Position numbers and translations under genes: made by a program. The notes beneath the pieces were generated by a model. The model was given only the letters and a program-made list of their open reading frames with translations, made no database searches and was not told the DNA's origin. From Bog-473 sp963742035 (lineage in GTDB: Bacteria > Actinomycetota > Acidimicrobiia > Acidimicrobiales > RAAP-2), in NCBI GenBank assembly GCA_963742035.1, contig CAVUKH010000011.1, forward strand, positions 86,952-150,951: a stretch of 64,000 nucleotides of DNA. Reading direction: 5' to 3'. Positions 34,735 to 43,811 of the stretch are shown one piece after another (within the stretch, counting starts at the first letter, position 1; the number at the start of each line of letters is the position of its first letter).

Positions 34735-36255
34735 TCAGGCGGCGCTGCCGGGTGCGACCGGGAGTGGTGCCGATGGCACGCTGCGCGCCTGTCGCTGGTG
34801 GTCCCAGCGGGCCAGGATCCACGCCAGCGCGGCGATGCCGGCAAACCAGACGAGGTTGCCGAAGGGCAACACGCTCCAGGTCACCATTGCGCAGAGCACG
34901 CAGATCCCGGCGCGACGGAGCCTGGGTTCGCAGCCCGTGCAGGCCAGGAGCGGGAGCGCCCACATCACGTACCACGGTTGCGGGTTGGTGGCGCAGACGG
35001 CCATGATGCCGAAACCCAGGGCGAGGGCCCCGACCCAGCTCGCCCGTCGGGGCAGCAGCACGACAATGGCAACGGCGACGAGGATGCCCAGCAGTTGGAT
35101 CGTGTTGGCCAGACTCGAGGACGCGGACCCGCCCAGGTTCAAGAGCGAGAACGAACTGGCGACGGTGGCCTTGGAAGCGGACCGTAGCCAGCTGAAGCCA
35201 TCGCCTCCGCTGGCGAGCCCGCCCACGACGAGGGTGACGAGACTGAGGGCCAATCCCCCCACGAGGTACGTGGCCCGGCGGCGCCAGGAGCCCTGCCAGC
35301 ACCACCAGGCGATCGCCAGCACGGCGAGCGCCGCCGGCGCCTTGACGCTGAGCGCCAGGGCAGCGAGACACAACGCCCACCACGGTCGGTGGGTGAGCGC
35401 CAAGGCGACGCCGGCCACGACGAGACTGATCATGACGGCGTCGTTGTGGACACCGGCGACGAAGACGATCAGCACGGCCGGGCTCGCCACGCCGGCGACA
35501 ACGGCCTCGGCCGGGTTGATGCCGCGGGCGGCCGCCGCACGAGCAACGCCCCAGCCGCACAGGACCAGACTCGCCAGGACCGCGATCCGCCACCCTTCGA
35601 CGGCGACCCAGGGGTGCCCTCCCGATGCCCTCACGAGCAACGCCGAGAGGTCGACGGCGCCTGGACCGTAGATGGAGGGGCCGGTCAGGTACTTCGGATC
35701 GACGGCAGACAGCCAGGTGGAGTGGGGACCGAGGAGATGCACCGGGCTCGCGGCGCCGAAGCCCGACGCCACCAGCTTCCCCTGGGCGACGTAGACCCAC
35801 ACGTCCTGACTCGCGAAGGGGGCGGCCAGCAAGAGGGGCGCGACCCACGCAGCCATCACCCACCACAGGCCATGCCAGTGGGGTTGCCCGTCGGCACGCA
35901 CGGTGCGCCAGAGGCTCAGCCAGGCCAACCCGAGGAGCAGGACGCCGACCACGACCGCACCCAGGGCGAGGAGGTGCCCCGAGCCCACTCCGGGCCCGCT
36001 GTTGGCCGGGCCGGCCCAGGCCGGGAGGGCCGGTCCTTCCCACCAGGGGGCGGGACCCGAGGCCGCGAGCGGCCAGACGTGGCCGGCGTGCGGCCCGTAC
36101 GGCGAAGCGGGAAGATCGCTGGCCAGCGCCAGGAGGGCGGAACCGGCCGCGCCGATGATCGCCGTGGGGACGGGGCGGGCCGTCCAGCTGGTGGTTCGCG
36201 GCCCGCCCGCCATCGCAGGGGAGCCCCGGTCCGATTCCAGCGAGCCGACGCTCAC
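34735..36255 (-). CDS. GT-C glycosyltransferase, MptB-like alpha-1,6-mannosyltransferase
   Basis: This is a 506-aa polytopic membrane protein with about 12-13 hydrophobic helices. The Asp in PFASQDVWVYVAQGKL on the first large loop is the GT-C catalytic position. HNDAVMISLVVAGVALAL and NPQPWYVMWALPLLA match the polyprenol-phosphomannose-dependent MptA/MptB family that builds lipomannan-type glycans in actinobacteria. The acceptor here is unknown. The start is GTG 36255, 7 nt after GATAAT, with no Shine-Dalgarno sequence. Confidence 0.8.
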   Translation of the reverse strand: MSVGSLESDRGSPAMAGGPRTTSWTARPVPTAIIGAAGSALLALASDLPASPYGPHAGHVWPLAASGPAPWWEGPALPAWAGPANSGPGVGSGHLLALGAVVVGVLLLGLAWLSLWRTVRADGQPHWHGLWWVMAAWVAPLLLAAPFASQDVWVYVAQGKLVASGFGAASPVHLLGPHSTWLSAVDPKYLTGPSIYGPGAVDLSALLVRASGGHPWVAVEGWRIAVLASLVLCGWGVARAAAARGINPAEAVVAGVASPAVLIVFVAGVHNDAVMISLVVAGVALALTHRPWWALCLAALALSVKAPAALAVLAIAWWCWQGSWRRRATYLVGGLALSLVTLVVGGLASGGDGFSWLRSASKATVASSFSLLNLGGSASSSLANTIQLLGILVAVAIVVLLPRRASWVGALALGFGIMAVCATNPQPWYVMWALPLLACTGCEPRLRRAGICVLCAMVTWSVLPFGNLVWFAGIAALAWILARWDHQRQARSVPSAPLPVAPGSAA

Positions 36256-36514
36256 GAGGGCAATTATCGGCTGTCCCGGTCATTTCTGAAGCGATTGATT
36301 CGTGCCCGTCCACCGAGGTCCGGGGCGGCGCCGGAGAGCGGCGTCGCGACCGGCCGGGAAGCCAGCGAGCGCTCGAACCGTCGGCGTCGATCAGTCGGAA
36401 TGCGGTTCAGAGGAACACCTTGCAGGTTTCTCCCGGGCCACGTTGGCACCCGGCGTCCCTCGTGGGGCCAGAATGGCGCAGGACCGGACGCAGACACAGG
36501 AGTGAGGAGAAACC

Positions 36515-36721
36515 ATGGCGAGGCCCCGTGACGACGTCCCGATCATTGAGGAACCGGATCCACTCGAGCCGGAGGACGCCGCCGACATCGCTCCGCACGA
36601 CAGTGAGACGGACTTCGACGATGAGCAAGAAGAGGATCAACTTCCGCTCGACGAGGTGGAAGCAGAAGAGGCCGGTGTCCTGCTGGACGATCCGGAACGG
36701 CTGTCCGACGAAGACGAGTAG
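36515..36721 (+). CDS. Small highly acidic protein
   Basis: This encodes 68 aa, about half of them Asp, Glu or Pro (DDVPIIEEPDPLEPEDAAD, DDEQEEDQLPLDEVEAEEAG). AGGAG stands 8 nt before the ATG, supporting translation. The protein should be disordered and strongly negative. No family is recognised; a nucleic-acid-mimic or solubility role would be speculation. Confidence 0.6.
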   Translation: MARPRDDVPIIEEPDPLEPEDAADIAPHDSETDFDDEQEEDQLPLDEVEAEEAGVLLDDPERLSDEDE

Positions 36722-36893
36722 ACCCTCCCTCGGGACCGGCCCCCGTGCTCCTCGGTGCCTCCATCGGGCTGTTGCGGAAGCAGGCGGGGCTGTCCGGGCC
36801 TCGTCGAAGCGTGGCGTCCCGGGACGGGGTTCAGTTCGTGTACCGGGCGGGTACACGAGCTGACAGGGACGGGTTCACCGGAAGGAGGGACTG

Positions 36894-37634
36894 ATGGCCT
36901 CCCACACACTGGGTACACGAGCGGAATGGCTCGCCGCGCGGCTCGAGCTGCTCCAGGCAGAAAAGGAATTGACCCGTCGCAGCGACGAGCTGGCACGCCG
37001 ACGGCGTGCGCTGCCCTGGGTGAAGATCGAGGACGACTACCGCTTTGCCACCGAAGACGGCGACGCTTCGCTCCGCGATTTGTTCGGCGGCAGATCGCAG
37101 TTGCTCGTCTATCACTTCATGCTGGGTCCCGATTGGGAGGAAGGTTGTCCGAGCTGTTCGGCGCTGGCCGACGGCTTCGCCGGCAGCATTCCACATTTGG
37201 AGCACCACGATGTCGCCTTCGTCGTGGTGTCGCGGGCTCCGCTCGACCAGGTCCTCGCCTACAAGAAGCGCATGGGGTGGGATTTCCGTTGGGCATCGTC
37301 GTTCGGCAGTCGCTTCAATTATGACTTCCACGTGACCATCGACCCCACGGTCGCTCCGGTCGAATACAACTACAAGGACCGAACGCAGCTCGAGGCGGAG
37401 AACGTCGCGTGGCGCGATTGGTCGGGCGAGCAGCCGGGCATGAGCGCGTTTGCGCGGGAAGGCGACGACGTGTTCCACACCTATTCCGCCTACTCTCGTG
37501 GCTTCGACGCGCTGTGGACGATGTGGCAGTGGCTGGACCGTGCGCCGCTCGGGCGCAACGAGGGCGACTTGTCGTGGTTCCATCGACACGATGAGTACCG
37601 CGAAGACCTGGGGGATCGTCGCAGCCGATCCTGA
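36894..37634 (+). CDS. DUF899 thioredoxin-like protein
   Basis: This encodes 246 aa. The N-terminal helix with the motif EKELTRRSDELARRRRALPW leads into a thioredoxin-like domain (LLVYHFMLGPDWEEGCPSCS) with a CPSC pair at about residues 84-87. The C-terminal DVFHTYSAYSRGFDALWTMWQWLDRAPLGR is diagnostic for DUF899. Members are assumed to be thiol-based redox proteins. A GGAAGGAGG ribosome-binding site precedes the ATG. The next reading frame (DinB-type) overlaps only if an early start is chosen. Confidence 0.9.
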   Translation: MASHTLGTRAEWLAARLELLQAEKELTRRSDELARRRRALPWVKIEDDYRFATEDGDASLRDLFGGRSQLLVYHFMLGPDWEEGCPSCSALADGFAGSIPHLEHHDVAFVVVSRAPLDQVLAYKKRMGWDFRWASSFGSRFNYDFHVTIDPTVAPVEYNYKDRTQLEAENVAWRDWSGEQPGMSAFAREGDDVFHTYSAYSRGFDALWTMWQWLDRAPLGRNEGDLSWFHRHDEYREDLGDRRSRS

Positions 37635-37710
37635 TCGATTCGGAAAGAGGTCCGGTTCCCGCCGGGACGGCAGTATCCCGTCGAGCTCTGCACCGGCAAG
37701 AATACCGCTC

Positions 37711-38325
37711 GTGGTCCAAGAGGACGTCCGAACCGCACTCATTCGGCAGTGGGGCGTGATCGCGGACGCCACCGCGCTGATCGACCTCGCGACCCCGAGC
37801 CGATGCAGCGGGTGGGCGAACAAGGAGGTCCTGGCCCATCTGTCCATCCAGCCCCACCTTGTGGCGAGATTCCTTCGCACCACGAGTGCCGGCAAGGCGG
37901 CACTCGGAGTCACCGAGAACCTGTCCGGTACGGGTTCCTTCAGCGAATTGATCGACGCGTCGGCTCGCGAGGGGGCTGCGTTGGACAAGGTCGAGCTGCG
38001 TGGCCCGTTGGATGCGGTGCGCCCGCTCGTCCTGGGCGCAGACCTGGAGGCCACGATCACAACGCTGCAGGGATCCATTTCGGTGTCGGATTACCTCGTG
38101 ACGAGGTGTGTCGAGGCCGTCGTGCACGGAGGTGATCTCGTTCCCTCTGTCGCGCCGGATCCCCTTGCCCAGGCCATCACCGCCAGAGCGCTTCTGGATA
38201 CGCTGCGCGTCGCAACGCCAGCGTTGGCGTCGGAGGCAGCCGCGCTCCCCGTCGGGCAGTGGATCGACGTCGCCACGGGGCGATCCGGGGCCACGGGTCG
38301 CCTGGCGGGCGTCCTGCCCGTATGA
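37711..38325 (+). CDS. Maleylpyruvate isomerase/DinB-fold protein
   Basis: This is 204 aa. SRCSGWANKEVLAHLSIQPHL (with the first His ligand) and the late SDYLVTRCVEAVVHGGDLVPSV (His and Asp) resemble the mycothiol-dependent maleylpyruvate isomerase N-terminal domain, a DinB-like four-helix bundle with three metal ligands. The C-terminal tail is short and differs from full-length isomerases. Start: GTG 37711 begins the conserved part, while the open frame extends into the DUF899 gene. The enzymatic reaction is unknown. Confidence 0.7.
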   Translation: MVQEDVRTALIRQWGVIADATALIDLATPSRCSGWANKEVLAHLSIQPHLVARFLRTTSAGKAALGVTENLSGTGSFSELIDASAREGAALDKVELRGPLDAVRPLVLGADLEATITTLQGSISVSDYLVTRCVEAVVHGGDLVPSVAPDPLAQAITARALLDTLRVATPALASEAAALPVGQWIDVATGRSGATGRLAGVLPV

Positions 38326-38413
38326 GGTAGATCGCCGGGCAGCCCGCGGCGGAGTCGGACCTACGCTCGGTGGACCGAATCCAAGCGCGGAAGGCGAGGA
38401 TGGGAGGACACGT

Positions 38414-38854
38414 ATGGCAAAGGACAAGACAAAGACGAAGAGCAAGACAAAGGTGAAGGGGGGTGAGGGCCCGTCGGACAGCGGCTCCGTCGGCCTGCAT
38501 TGGCTCGACGACGTGGCTCCCCACGACTTCGACGCCGCATCGGCCTATCTGTCGTTGAAGTTCGACGAGAAGCAGGCGGCAGCCGCCGTCGGACGCCTCC
38601 GCAAGTCCGTGGTCACCCGTCGCCGGGCCAACGATATTCTGCGCGCGTGCAGTCTCGTGCCATTGTCCCTGGACGATCCCGGCGTACGGCGCGATCTGCT
38701 CAACGCCGTCTCCGGCAAGCGGCTCAGTCCGGTGCTCGTCGTCTCCACGGGTGACGGCGGTGACATCGCCGACGGGTATCACCGGGTCTCTCTGGCGTAC
38801 CACCTCGACCCCTTCGGTGACGTCCCCTTGCGCATCGGCGCCGCACCCGCCTGA
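38414..38854 (+). CDS. ParB/Srx-like hypothetical protein
   Basis: This encodes 146 aa. It begins with a Lys/Thr-rich basic tail (MAKDKTKTKSKTKVKGG), then helices (DFDAASAYLSLKFDEKQAAAAVGRL) and ends with PVLVVSTGDGGDIADGYHRVSLAYHLD. The last part looks like the GxHR nucleotide-binding loop of the ParB/sulfiredoxin fold, here D-G-Y-H-R. A cytosolic nucleotide- or DNA-binding role is inference. The Lys-rich start could bind nucleic acid. Confidence 0.65.
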   Translation: MAKDKTKTKSKTKVKGGEGPSDSGSVGLHWLDDVAPHDFDAASAYLSLKFDEKQAAAAVGRLRKSVVTRRRANDILRACSLVPLSLDDPGVRRDLLNAVSGKRLSPVLVVSTGDGGDIADGYHRVSLAYHLDPFGDVPLRIGAAPA

Positions 38855-38895
38855 TCCTTGCATCGGACTGCCCCTTCACAACCTCTGACCGAGCG

Positions 38896-38911
38896 GCCGG
38901 GACTCCGGCCG
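38896..38911. terminator. Hairpin between convergent genes
   Basis: GGCCGG and CCGGCC form a perfect 6-bp stem with a 4-base loop (GACT). It sits 42 bp after one stop and 21 bp from the other stop of two convergent genes. There is no T-run, so it may act as a bidirectional, GC-rich intrinsic terminator or a pause site. Confidence 0.4.
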
Positions 38912-38931
38912 GCGCAGCGGTCGGGTCACCT

Positions 38932-39129
38932 CTACCCGAGCGATCGACCAGTTTGTTCGAGGGCTTCTTGCAGAACTCGCAGCGCCTTCGGTCCCATGCC
39001 GTGAAGCTTCTCCAACTCGGAGACGGGGACACCGGCCAGCTGGCTGAGCTGGGTGTAACCGGCTCCCGTCAGCGCTCTGGTCGCCGGTGCGCCGATACCT
39101 CTGGGGAAGCCTGCCTCGTCGTTTGGCAT
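38932..39129 (-). CDS. Small helix-hairpin-helix protein
   Basis: This encodes 65 aa. Two hairpin units are visible: GFPRGIGAPATRALTGAGYTQLSQLAG and VSELEKLHGMGPKALRVLQEAL. The second carries the hydrophobic-G-hydrophobic-G-x-x-A HhH loop used for sequence-independent DNA backbone contacts. Free-standing proteins of this type are widespread in actinobacteria and poorly characterised. The ATG at 39129 is the only sensible start. Confidence 0.8.
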   Translation of the reverse strand: MPNDEAGFPRGIGAPATRALTGAGYTQLSQLAGVPVSELEKLHGMGPKALRVLQEALEQTGRSLG

Positions 39130-39221
39130 GGACGCAGCGTATTGCTCGGGCTGGCCCAGCTTGCCGGAAAGGTGGATCCCAGGATTCTCCCCACCCCAGC
39201 GTCAGCGGCCACACTGGCCCC

Positions 39222-39905
39222 GTGCACGGAGTCCTCCTTGACGTCGGTGGAGTCTTTCTCCTGCCCAGCCGCCATCGACTCGTCGAAGCACTTGGTGATG
39301 TGATCGGGACGTTGTCAGGTCCGGAGTGCGATCGGGCGCACTTTGCGGGCATCCACGCCATCGACGTTGCGAACCGGCCGGGAGAGGGGGACCGGCGCAT
39401 CTACCTCGAGGGCTATCTCCGATCCATCGGCATGGTCGAGGACCGTTTTGAAGCGGCGGTGGAGAGGCTCATTCCGATATGGCAAGGCCCATCACCCGAG
39501 CTGTGGCGACGAGTCCTCAGTGGATCGATCGCCGGATTGCGGATGCTCTCGGACGCGGGACTGCGACTGGGAGTTGTGAGCAACTCCGACGGTCATGTCG
39601 AGGAGGAGCTCGCCCGCAACTCCATCTGTCAGGTTGGACCGGGGCAAGGCGTGTCGGTCCTCGCGATCATCGATTCTGCGGTGGTCGGCGTCGCAAAACC
39701 TGATCCAGCCATCTTCGCGCTTGCGCTTCCTCCGCTCGGTCTGGAACCCTCCGACGTCGTCTACGTGGGTGACAGTGTGAAGTACGACGTCAGATCGGCC
39801 GAGACCGCCCAGATCTGTCCCTTGCACTTCGATCCCTTCGACCTTTGCGAGGAGAGAGATCATCTGCACATGAAGCAGGTCGCTGATGTGCTGCGGTACG
39901 TGTGA
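39222..39905 (+). CDS. HAD-family hydrolase
   Basis: This is 227 aa. Motif I is degenerate: LLDVGGVFLLPS has D but then V-G-G, as in the epoxide-hydrolase-like/YihX group (DxGG). LGVVSNSDGHVEEE is motif II, AKPDPAIFALAL motif III and VVYVGDSVKYDVRSAE motif IV. It is a phosphatase-like haloacid dehalogenase of unknown substrate. The GTG at 39222 begins exactly at the HAD strand; CACACT 6 nt upstream may be a -10 box for leaderless mRNA. Confidence 0.85.
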   Translation: MHGVLLDVGGVFLLPSRHRLVEALGDVIGTLSGPECDRAHFAGIHAIDVANRPGEGDRRIYLEGYLRSIGMVEDRFEAAVERLIPIWQGPSPELWRRVLSGSIAGLRMLSDAGLRLGVVSNSDGHVEEELARNSICQVGPGQGVSVLAIIDSAVVGVAKPDPAIFALALPPLGLEPSDVVYVGDSVKYDVRSAETAQICPLHFDPFDLCEERDHLHMKQVADVLRYV

Positions 39906-39988
39906 TTCGCCCGCGGTATGCCCCATGCTGGCAGTAGTGGGTATCCGCGCCTGGGTTCGGACGGCGGCGATGGATCGCAAGTCCTGAA

Positions 39989-40858
39989 GTGACCGTCACG
40001 ATCTGCTTCGGTCTGGCCGCCGCCCTGGCAAACGCGGTGCACCTGATGACCCAACACGCCGCCAGCGCCGGTGTCTCCAACACGCATCGTGGCAGGGAAC
40101 TGGTCGCCTTCCTGATCCGCCAGCCTCTTTGGCTCCTCGGTTGGGCGGCGGGAGTGGCGGCCTTTGCCTTCCAGGCGGTTGCCCTTCACAGCGGACAGCT
40201 CTCGATCGTCCAACCTCTCCTGGTCACCGAATTGGTCTTCGCCCTGTTGCTGCGTCGATTCTGGCTCCGCCAGCACATCGCCAAGACGGCGTGGACGGCT
40301 GCGCTCGTCACGTGTGCGGCGCTGACGATCTTCTTGACCGCGGCCGACCCCCAGGGTGGTCAGCCGCAACCCGACGCGGGCGATTGGGCTTCGGCCCTGG
40401 TCGTCTTCGGAGGGGCCGTCGCCGTGTTGGCCGTGCTGGCGCGCTGGGGATCGCCCGTGCGTCGGGCGGCGCTCTACGCGAGCTCCGCCTCCATCACATG
40501 GGCCCTCATGGCAGCCTTCATCAAGGCCACCACTGACATGCTCACGTCTTCGGGCGTTCTCGCCACGTTGGAGCACTGGCCGCTCTACGCGTTGATCGCC
40601 TCCGCAATCCTCGGTTCGGTGCTCCAACAGGCCGCCTTGCAAGTCGGCCCGTTGAGTGTGTCCCAGCCGTTGATCGTCGTGGTCGATCCGGCCGTCGCCA
40701 TCGTGTTGAGCGTCTGGATCTTCGACGAGAGATTCACCACGAGCGTGTCCCAACGGATTGTGGCAGCGGTGGCATTTTGCGTCATGGCCACGGGCGTTAC
40801 CCTGCTGTCGCGAACGGCGCCGACCGACCTCGACCCTTCGATGCCGGCGAGGCCATGA
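39989..40858 (+). CDS. DMT-superfamily (EamA-like) membrane transporter
   Basis: This encodes 289 aa with about 9-10 hydrophobic helices. The layout is two repeated halves: VTICFGLAAALANAVHLMTQ starts the first, and ALYASSASITWALMAAFIK starts the second. AALQVGPLSVSQPLIVVVDPAVAIVLSVWIF is a typical EamA end. A His-Arg-Gly-Arg-Glu loop lies after TM1. It probably exports a small metabolite. The GTG start has no strong ribosome-binding site. Confidence 0.8.
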   Translation: MTVTICFGLAAALANAVHLMTQHAASAGVSNTHRGRELVAFLIRQPLWLLGWAAGVAAFAFQAVALHSGQLSIVQPLLVTELVFALLLRRFWLRQHIAKTAWTAALVTCAALTIFLTAADPQGGQPQPDAGDWASALVVFGGAVAVLAVLARWGSPVRRAALYASSASITWALMAAFIKATTDMLTSSGVLATLEHWPLYALIASAILGSVLQQAALQVGPLSVSQPLIVVVDPAVAIVLSVWIFDERFTTSVSQRIVAAVAFCVMATGVTLLSRTAPTDLDPSMPARP

Positions 40859-40988
40859 GGGCTCCAGGAGGGGTGCATGGCGTCCTCACGGCGTAAGGGC
40901 GCAGTGCCTCTTCGGCCGTGCCTGAGGCAATACTCGGGATGGTGAAGCAGGAATTGAGACTGGCAAGCGAACCGAGTTGGACGAGTCG

Positions 40989-41591
40989 GTGACTGACGGG
41001 GATCCCTTCGTTCGGCGGCGCATCACGGAGTCATACGAGGAATCACTCCGTACGTTCGCGGATCTGCACCCGAGGATCACCGATTGGGACGTCCCGACGC
41101 CTTGTGGGAACTGGACCCTCATCGATCTGTCCGGACATCTGCTCACGATCATCCGCTACTGGCACCGGCTCCTCAATGCGGCGGAGGCTGGACAACACTT
41201 TGTCGGCCTGCCGCGAGGCCAGGAGCTTGCGGCCATGAACGCGACGGACTTGGCACAGCTGCGAGAGAACTCCGGTCCTGAGCGCACGGAGCGCTTCCTC
41301 GAACTTGCGGGGGATCATCTCCGACGTATCGAACGTGCCGATTGGGACGTGATCTTGGGAGAATGGTCGGGCCTCGGTCCGTTGACCGTCGGCGAGCACA
41401 GCGGCGTTGCCATCGGTGAATGGCATGTGCATGCGTGGGATATGGCTCGGTCGCTCGGGATCGACCACCGACCAACTGACGACGTGATAGTCGCAGAGGG
41501 CAATCAGGCAGTCCGTGTGTTCCCTTTCGAGGGCGACGCCTGGCGCGGAGTCCTCGTCGCCTACGGAAGGGACCCTGGCTGGACGCCCTGA
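40989..41591 (+). CDS. Maleylpyruvate isomerase-type (DinB-fold) protein
   Basis: This is 200 aa. WDVPTPCGNWTLIDLSGHLLTII matches the TPC-x-W-x2-D-x2-H motif of actinobacterial MDMPI proteins. GEWHVHAWDMARSLGI supplies the second and third metal ligands. The fold is a four-helix bundle that can use mycothiol. It starts at GTG 40989; a TTG 12 bp upstream is also possible. A related but more divergent gene is at 37711-38325, so this region holds two members. Substrate unknown. Confidence 0.88.
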   Translation: MTDGDPFVRRRITESYEESLRTFADLHPRITDWDVPTPCGNWTLIDLSGHLLTIIRYWHRLLNAAEAGQHFVGLPRGQELAAMNATDLAQLRENSGPERTERFLELAGDHLRRIERADWDVILGEWSGLGPLTVGEHSGVAIGEWHVHAWDMARSLGIDHRPTDDVIVAEGNQAVRVFPFEGDAWRGVLVAYGRDPGWTP

Positions 41592-41818
41592 CTGGGTGGC
41601 CGCTGGGTCCATGGGGACGGTACGGCTGGTCCGGGTGAGTGCCCGTCAGCCAGACCCACCTCCCCGAGGCGTTGACCGAGTCGGACCGCTGCGCGGCCTC
41701 CATGTTTGTCCCGACGTTGTGTGAGCCGTATTCCAAATGGCTCTATTTGCGCTACCCGATGGCCGCCAAAATGCAAGTGAACAACAGGCGGGAGGGGGAG
41801 TGGAGAAGGGAGCGGGCC

Positions 41819-41959
41819 GTGCAAACGAGCACCAAGACGCACTGTGTCTGCCCGAACTGTGGTGCAGAAGCCGCTGGGAGACACCCGATCTGCGCCCAGT
41901 GCGGTCACCTCACGAACGAAAAGGTCACTCGAATCCCTGATCGCGACCAACCGGGATAA
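41819..41959 (+). CDS. Small zinc-ribbon protein
   Basis: This encodes 46 aa. CPNCGAEAAGRHPICAQCG gives two CxxC knuckles spaced for a zinc ribbon. GGAGAAGGG lies about 10 nt before GTG 41819; an in-frame GTG at 41639 would add 60 unconserved residues. It may be a nucleic-acid-binding or anti-sigma-like mini-protein. It could also be a fragment of a longer zinc-ribbon protein. Confidence 0.5.
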   Translation: MQTSTKTHCVCPNCGAEAAGRHPICAQCGHLTNEKVTRIPDRDQPG

Positions 41960-42136
41960 CGGAGTAGAGGCCGGGGGCACCGGCTGGGAGAAGTTCGGGA
42001 TGCTGGCGCCCATACCGTCCCTTGCTGTCTGTGGCGGTCGAGTAACCGGGCACGAGCCTGGGTGACGACGCCTTCACGGTTTGATCTCGTCGTCGCCCTC
42101 CCGTGAGTCCGTCAGGTCGGTCATAGGCTGCGTGTC

Positions 42137-42391
42137 GTGGACCGTCGGCACAACCGGTCATCTTCAGTGCGCAGCCAGTTGCGCGTCGGGGATGGGGGCA
42201 GAGAGCTGGCGGCCGGAGTTCTCCAGCGAGCCTTTGTGAAGGGCCAGCTCACCCGCCATGAGCTCGACGAGCGACTCTCTCTGGTACTTGGTGCCCGGAT
42301 CCGCAAGGACTTGCGACCGGCCTTGGAAGACTTAGAGGAGTACCAGCTCGTACGTTCGGACCCGAAGATGTGGCGCTACTGGCTGGACTGA
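42137..42391 (+). CDS. DUF1707 (SHOCT-like) protein
   Basis: This encodes 84 aa. LRVGDGGRELAAGVLQRAFVKGQLTRHELDERLSLVL is the DUF1707 domain, normally at the N-terminus of small actinobacterial membrane proteins. Here no transmembrane part follows; the protein ends at MWRYWLD. The GTG start is 7 nt after TAGGCT, suggesting a leaderless mRNA. The last ~140 bp lie antisense to the tail of the VOC gene. Confidence 0.8.
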   Translation: MDRRHNRSSSVRSQLRVGDGGRELAAGVLQRAFVKGQLTRHELDERLSLVLGARIRKDLRPALEDLEEYQLVRSDPKMWRYWLD

Positions 42392-42851
42392 CGGCCTGCT
42401 GCGTCGGTGGCGGATTCAGAGCCTGACGATGCAACCTGAGGGCGCGGCTCCCCACTTTGGGGGCGGGGAAATAGAACTCCAAAGCGATGTTGTCGGGGTC
42501 ACGGCATGAGAGCCCAGAGCCGTAGTCGGCTTCTGCGATTCCGCCGTTGTCGATATCGAGTTCCGAGAGCCGGCGTACCCACGCCTCGAGATCCTCCCGG
42601 CTTCGACAGGTGAAGGCCAGATGGTCCAGCCCGATTCGACGCTCATTGAAGGGAAGGGTGTCAGCGGGGTCGGGAAATTCATGCAGCCCGACGAGCGTGC
42701 GCCCTTCGACGATCCAGACAGCTCGTCGAAACGGGCCAGGGCTTTCGTCTCGGTGAAACGCCACGTCAAAGAGTCGTTCGTACCACTGGACGCTGCGGTC
42801 GAGGTCACTGACCGTCAGAGTCACGTGTGCGATGGCCGGCAGGTCAGGCAT
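42249..42851 (-). CDS. VOC (glyoxalase/bleomycin-resistance) protein with extended tail
   Basis: This is 200 aa. Residues 1-130 form two beta-alpha-beta3 modules: HVTLTVSDLDRSVQWYERLF, then LDHLAFTCRSREDLEAWVRRL and DPDNIALEFYFPAP, with His/Glu metal-ligand positions. The last ~65 residues (from LRLHRQALNPPP) are Pro/Ser/Arg-rich, unlike family members. They are encoded antisense to the DUF1707 gene, so a frameshift may have removed the original stop near 42440. Function: metal-dependent small-molecule conversion or binding, substrate unknown. Confidence 0.75.
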   Translation of the reverse strand: MPDLPAIAHVTLTVSDLDRSVQWYERLFDVAFHRDESPGPFRRAVWIVEGRTLVGLHEFPDPADTLPFNERRIGLDHLAFTCRSREDLEAWVRRLSELDIDNGGIAEADYGSGLSCRDPDNIALEFYFPAPKVGSRALRLHRQALNPPPTQQAVSPASSATSSGPNVRAGTPLSLPRPVASPCGSGHQVPERVARRAHGG

Positions 42852-42986
42852 GGGAGCCTCCCCGTGAGGGTGGTTCTGAACCGCTCTCTGGTCATTGTTG
42901 TCGGCACGTGCCGTTGGCCCGGAATCGTGACCAGATGTTCGGCGCTCCCGGGTGCGGTCGGAATTCTCAAGGTCTAGCGTCGTCTT

Positions 42987-43799
42987 GTGGGCTTCGATCT
43001 CCGCTCCTACCTCGACCGTGTGGGCCTGCACGATGAGCCCCCCAGCCTGGCCGCTGTCCACCGGGCTCACGCGACGACGATCGTGTTCGAGAACTTTGAT
43101 CCGAGCAGTGGTCGGCCCGTGGCGCTCGACGTGGACAGCGTCGCCGACAAGATGGTCGCCCACGGGCGCGGCGGGTATTGCTTCGAGCAGAACATGCTGC
43201 TCAAGGCCGCTTTGGAGGAGCTGGGGCTCGGCCCCGTCGACCTCATGCTGGCTCGGGTGCGGATCGGTGGGACCGGGCCCGATCGCCCCCTTGACCACCT
43301 CCTGTTGCGCGTGACCGCGGGCGGACGGCCGTGGTTGGCCGACGTCGGGTTCGGTGGGGGAGGGCTGCTCGATCCCGTACCGTTCCAGGTCGGAGTCGAG
43401 ACGGACCAGTCCGGCTGGCTCTACCGGTTGGTCGAGGACGGGCCTGAGCTCGTGCTGCAGGTGTTCCAGGACGGCGCGTGGGCCGACATGTACGGGTTCG
43501 TTCCGGAGCCGGTGCCCGTCATCGACGTTGAGGTCAGCAACTGGTACACCGCCACCCATCCGACATCATCGTTCGTGACCGGCGTGTTCGTCGGTCGCCG
43601 CAGCCCGGACCGTTGCCTCTCCCTGTTCGTCTTCGAACAGGCAGTCCTTGTCGAGCGCCCGGTCGGAGCAGGGTCGGAGGTCACCGAGGTCGCACGGACC
43701 GACGTGCCGGCACTCCTGGCCGAGCGGTTCGGCATCGGAGGGGTCGCGCTGCGTGCCGACGGCCGCCTGGGTCTCGCCGGCTCCACAACGGATCAGTGA
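42987..43799 (+). CDS. nat: Arylamine N-acetyltransferase
   Basis: This encodes 270 aa, the normal length. The catalytic triad is intact: Cys65 in GRGGYCFEQN, His104 in RPLDHLLL and Asp119 in LADVGFGG. It transfers acetyl from acetyl-CoA to arylamines or arylhydrazines; in mycobacteria it is linked to sterol catabolism and isoniazid acetylation. The GTG start comes 6 nt after TAGCGT with no Shine-Dalgarno sequence, a leaderless arrangement. Confidence 0.95.
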   Translation: MGFDLRSYLDRVGLHDEPPSLAAVHRAHATTIVFENFDPSSGRPVALDVDSVADKMVAHGRGGYCFEQNMLLKAALEELGLGPVDLMLARVRIGGTGPDRPLDHLLLRVTAGGRPWLADVGFGGGGLLDPVPFQVGVETDQSGWLYRLVEDGPELVLQVFQDGAWADMYGFVPEPVPVIDVEVSNWYTATHPTSSFVTGVFVGRRSPDRCLSLFVFEQAVLVERPVGAGSEVTEVARTDVPALLAERFGIGGVALRADGRLGLAGSTTDQ

Positions 43800-43811
43800 G
43801 GCTCTCGATAC

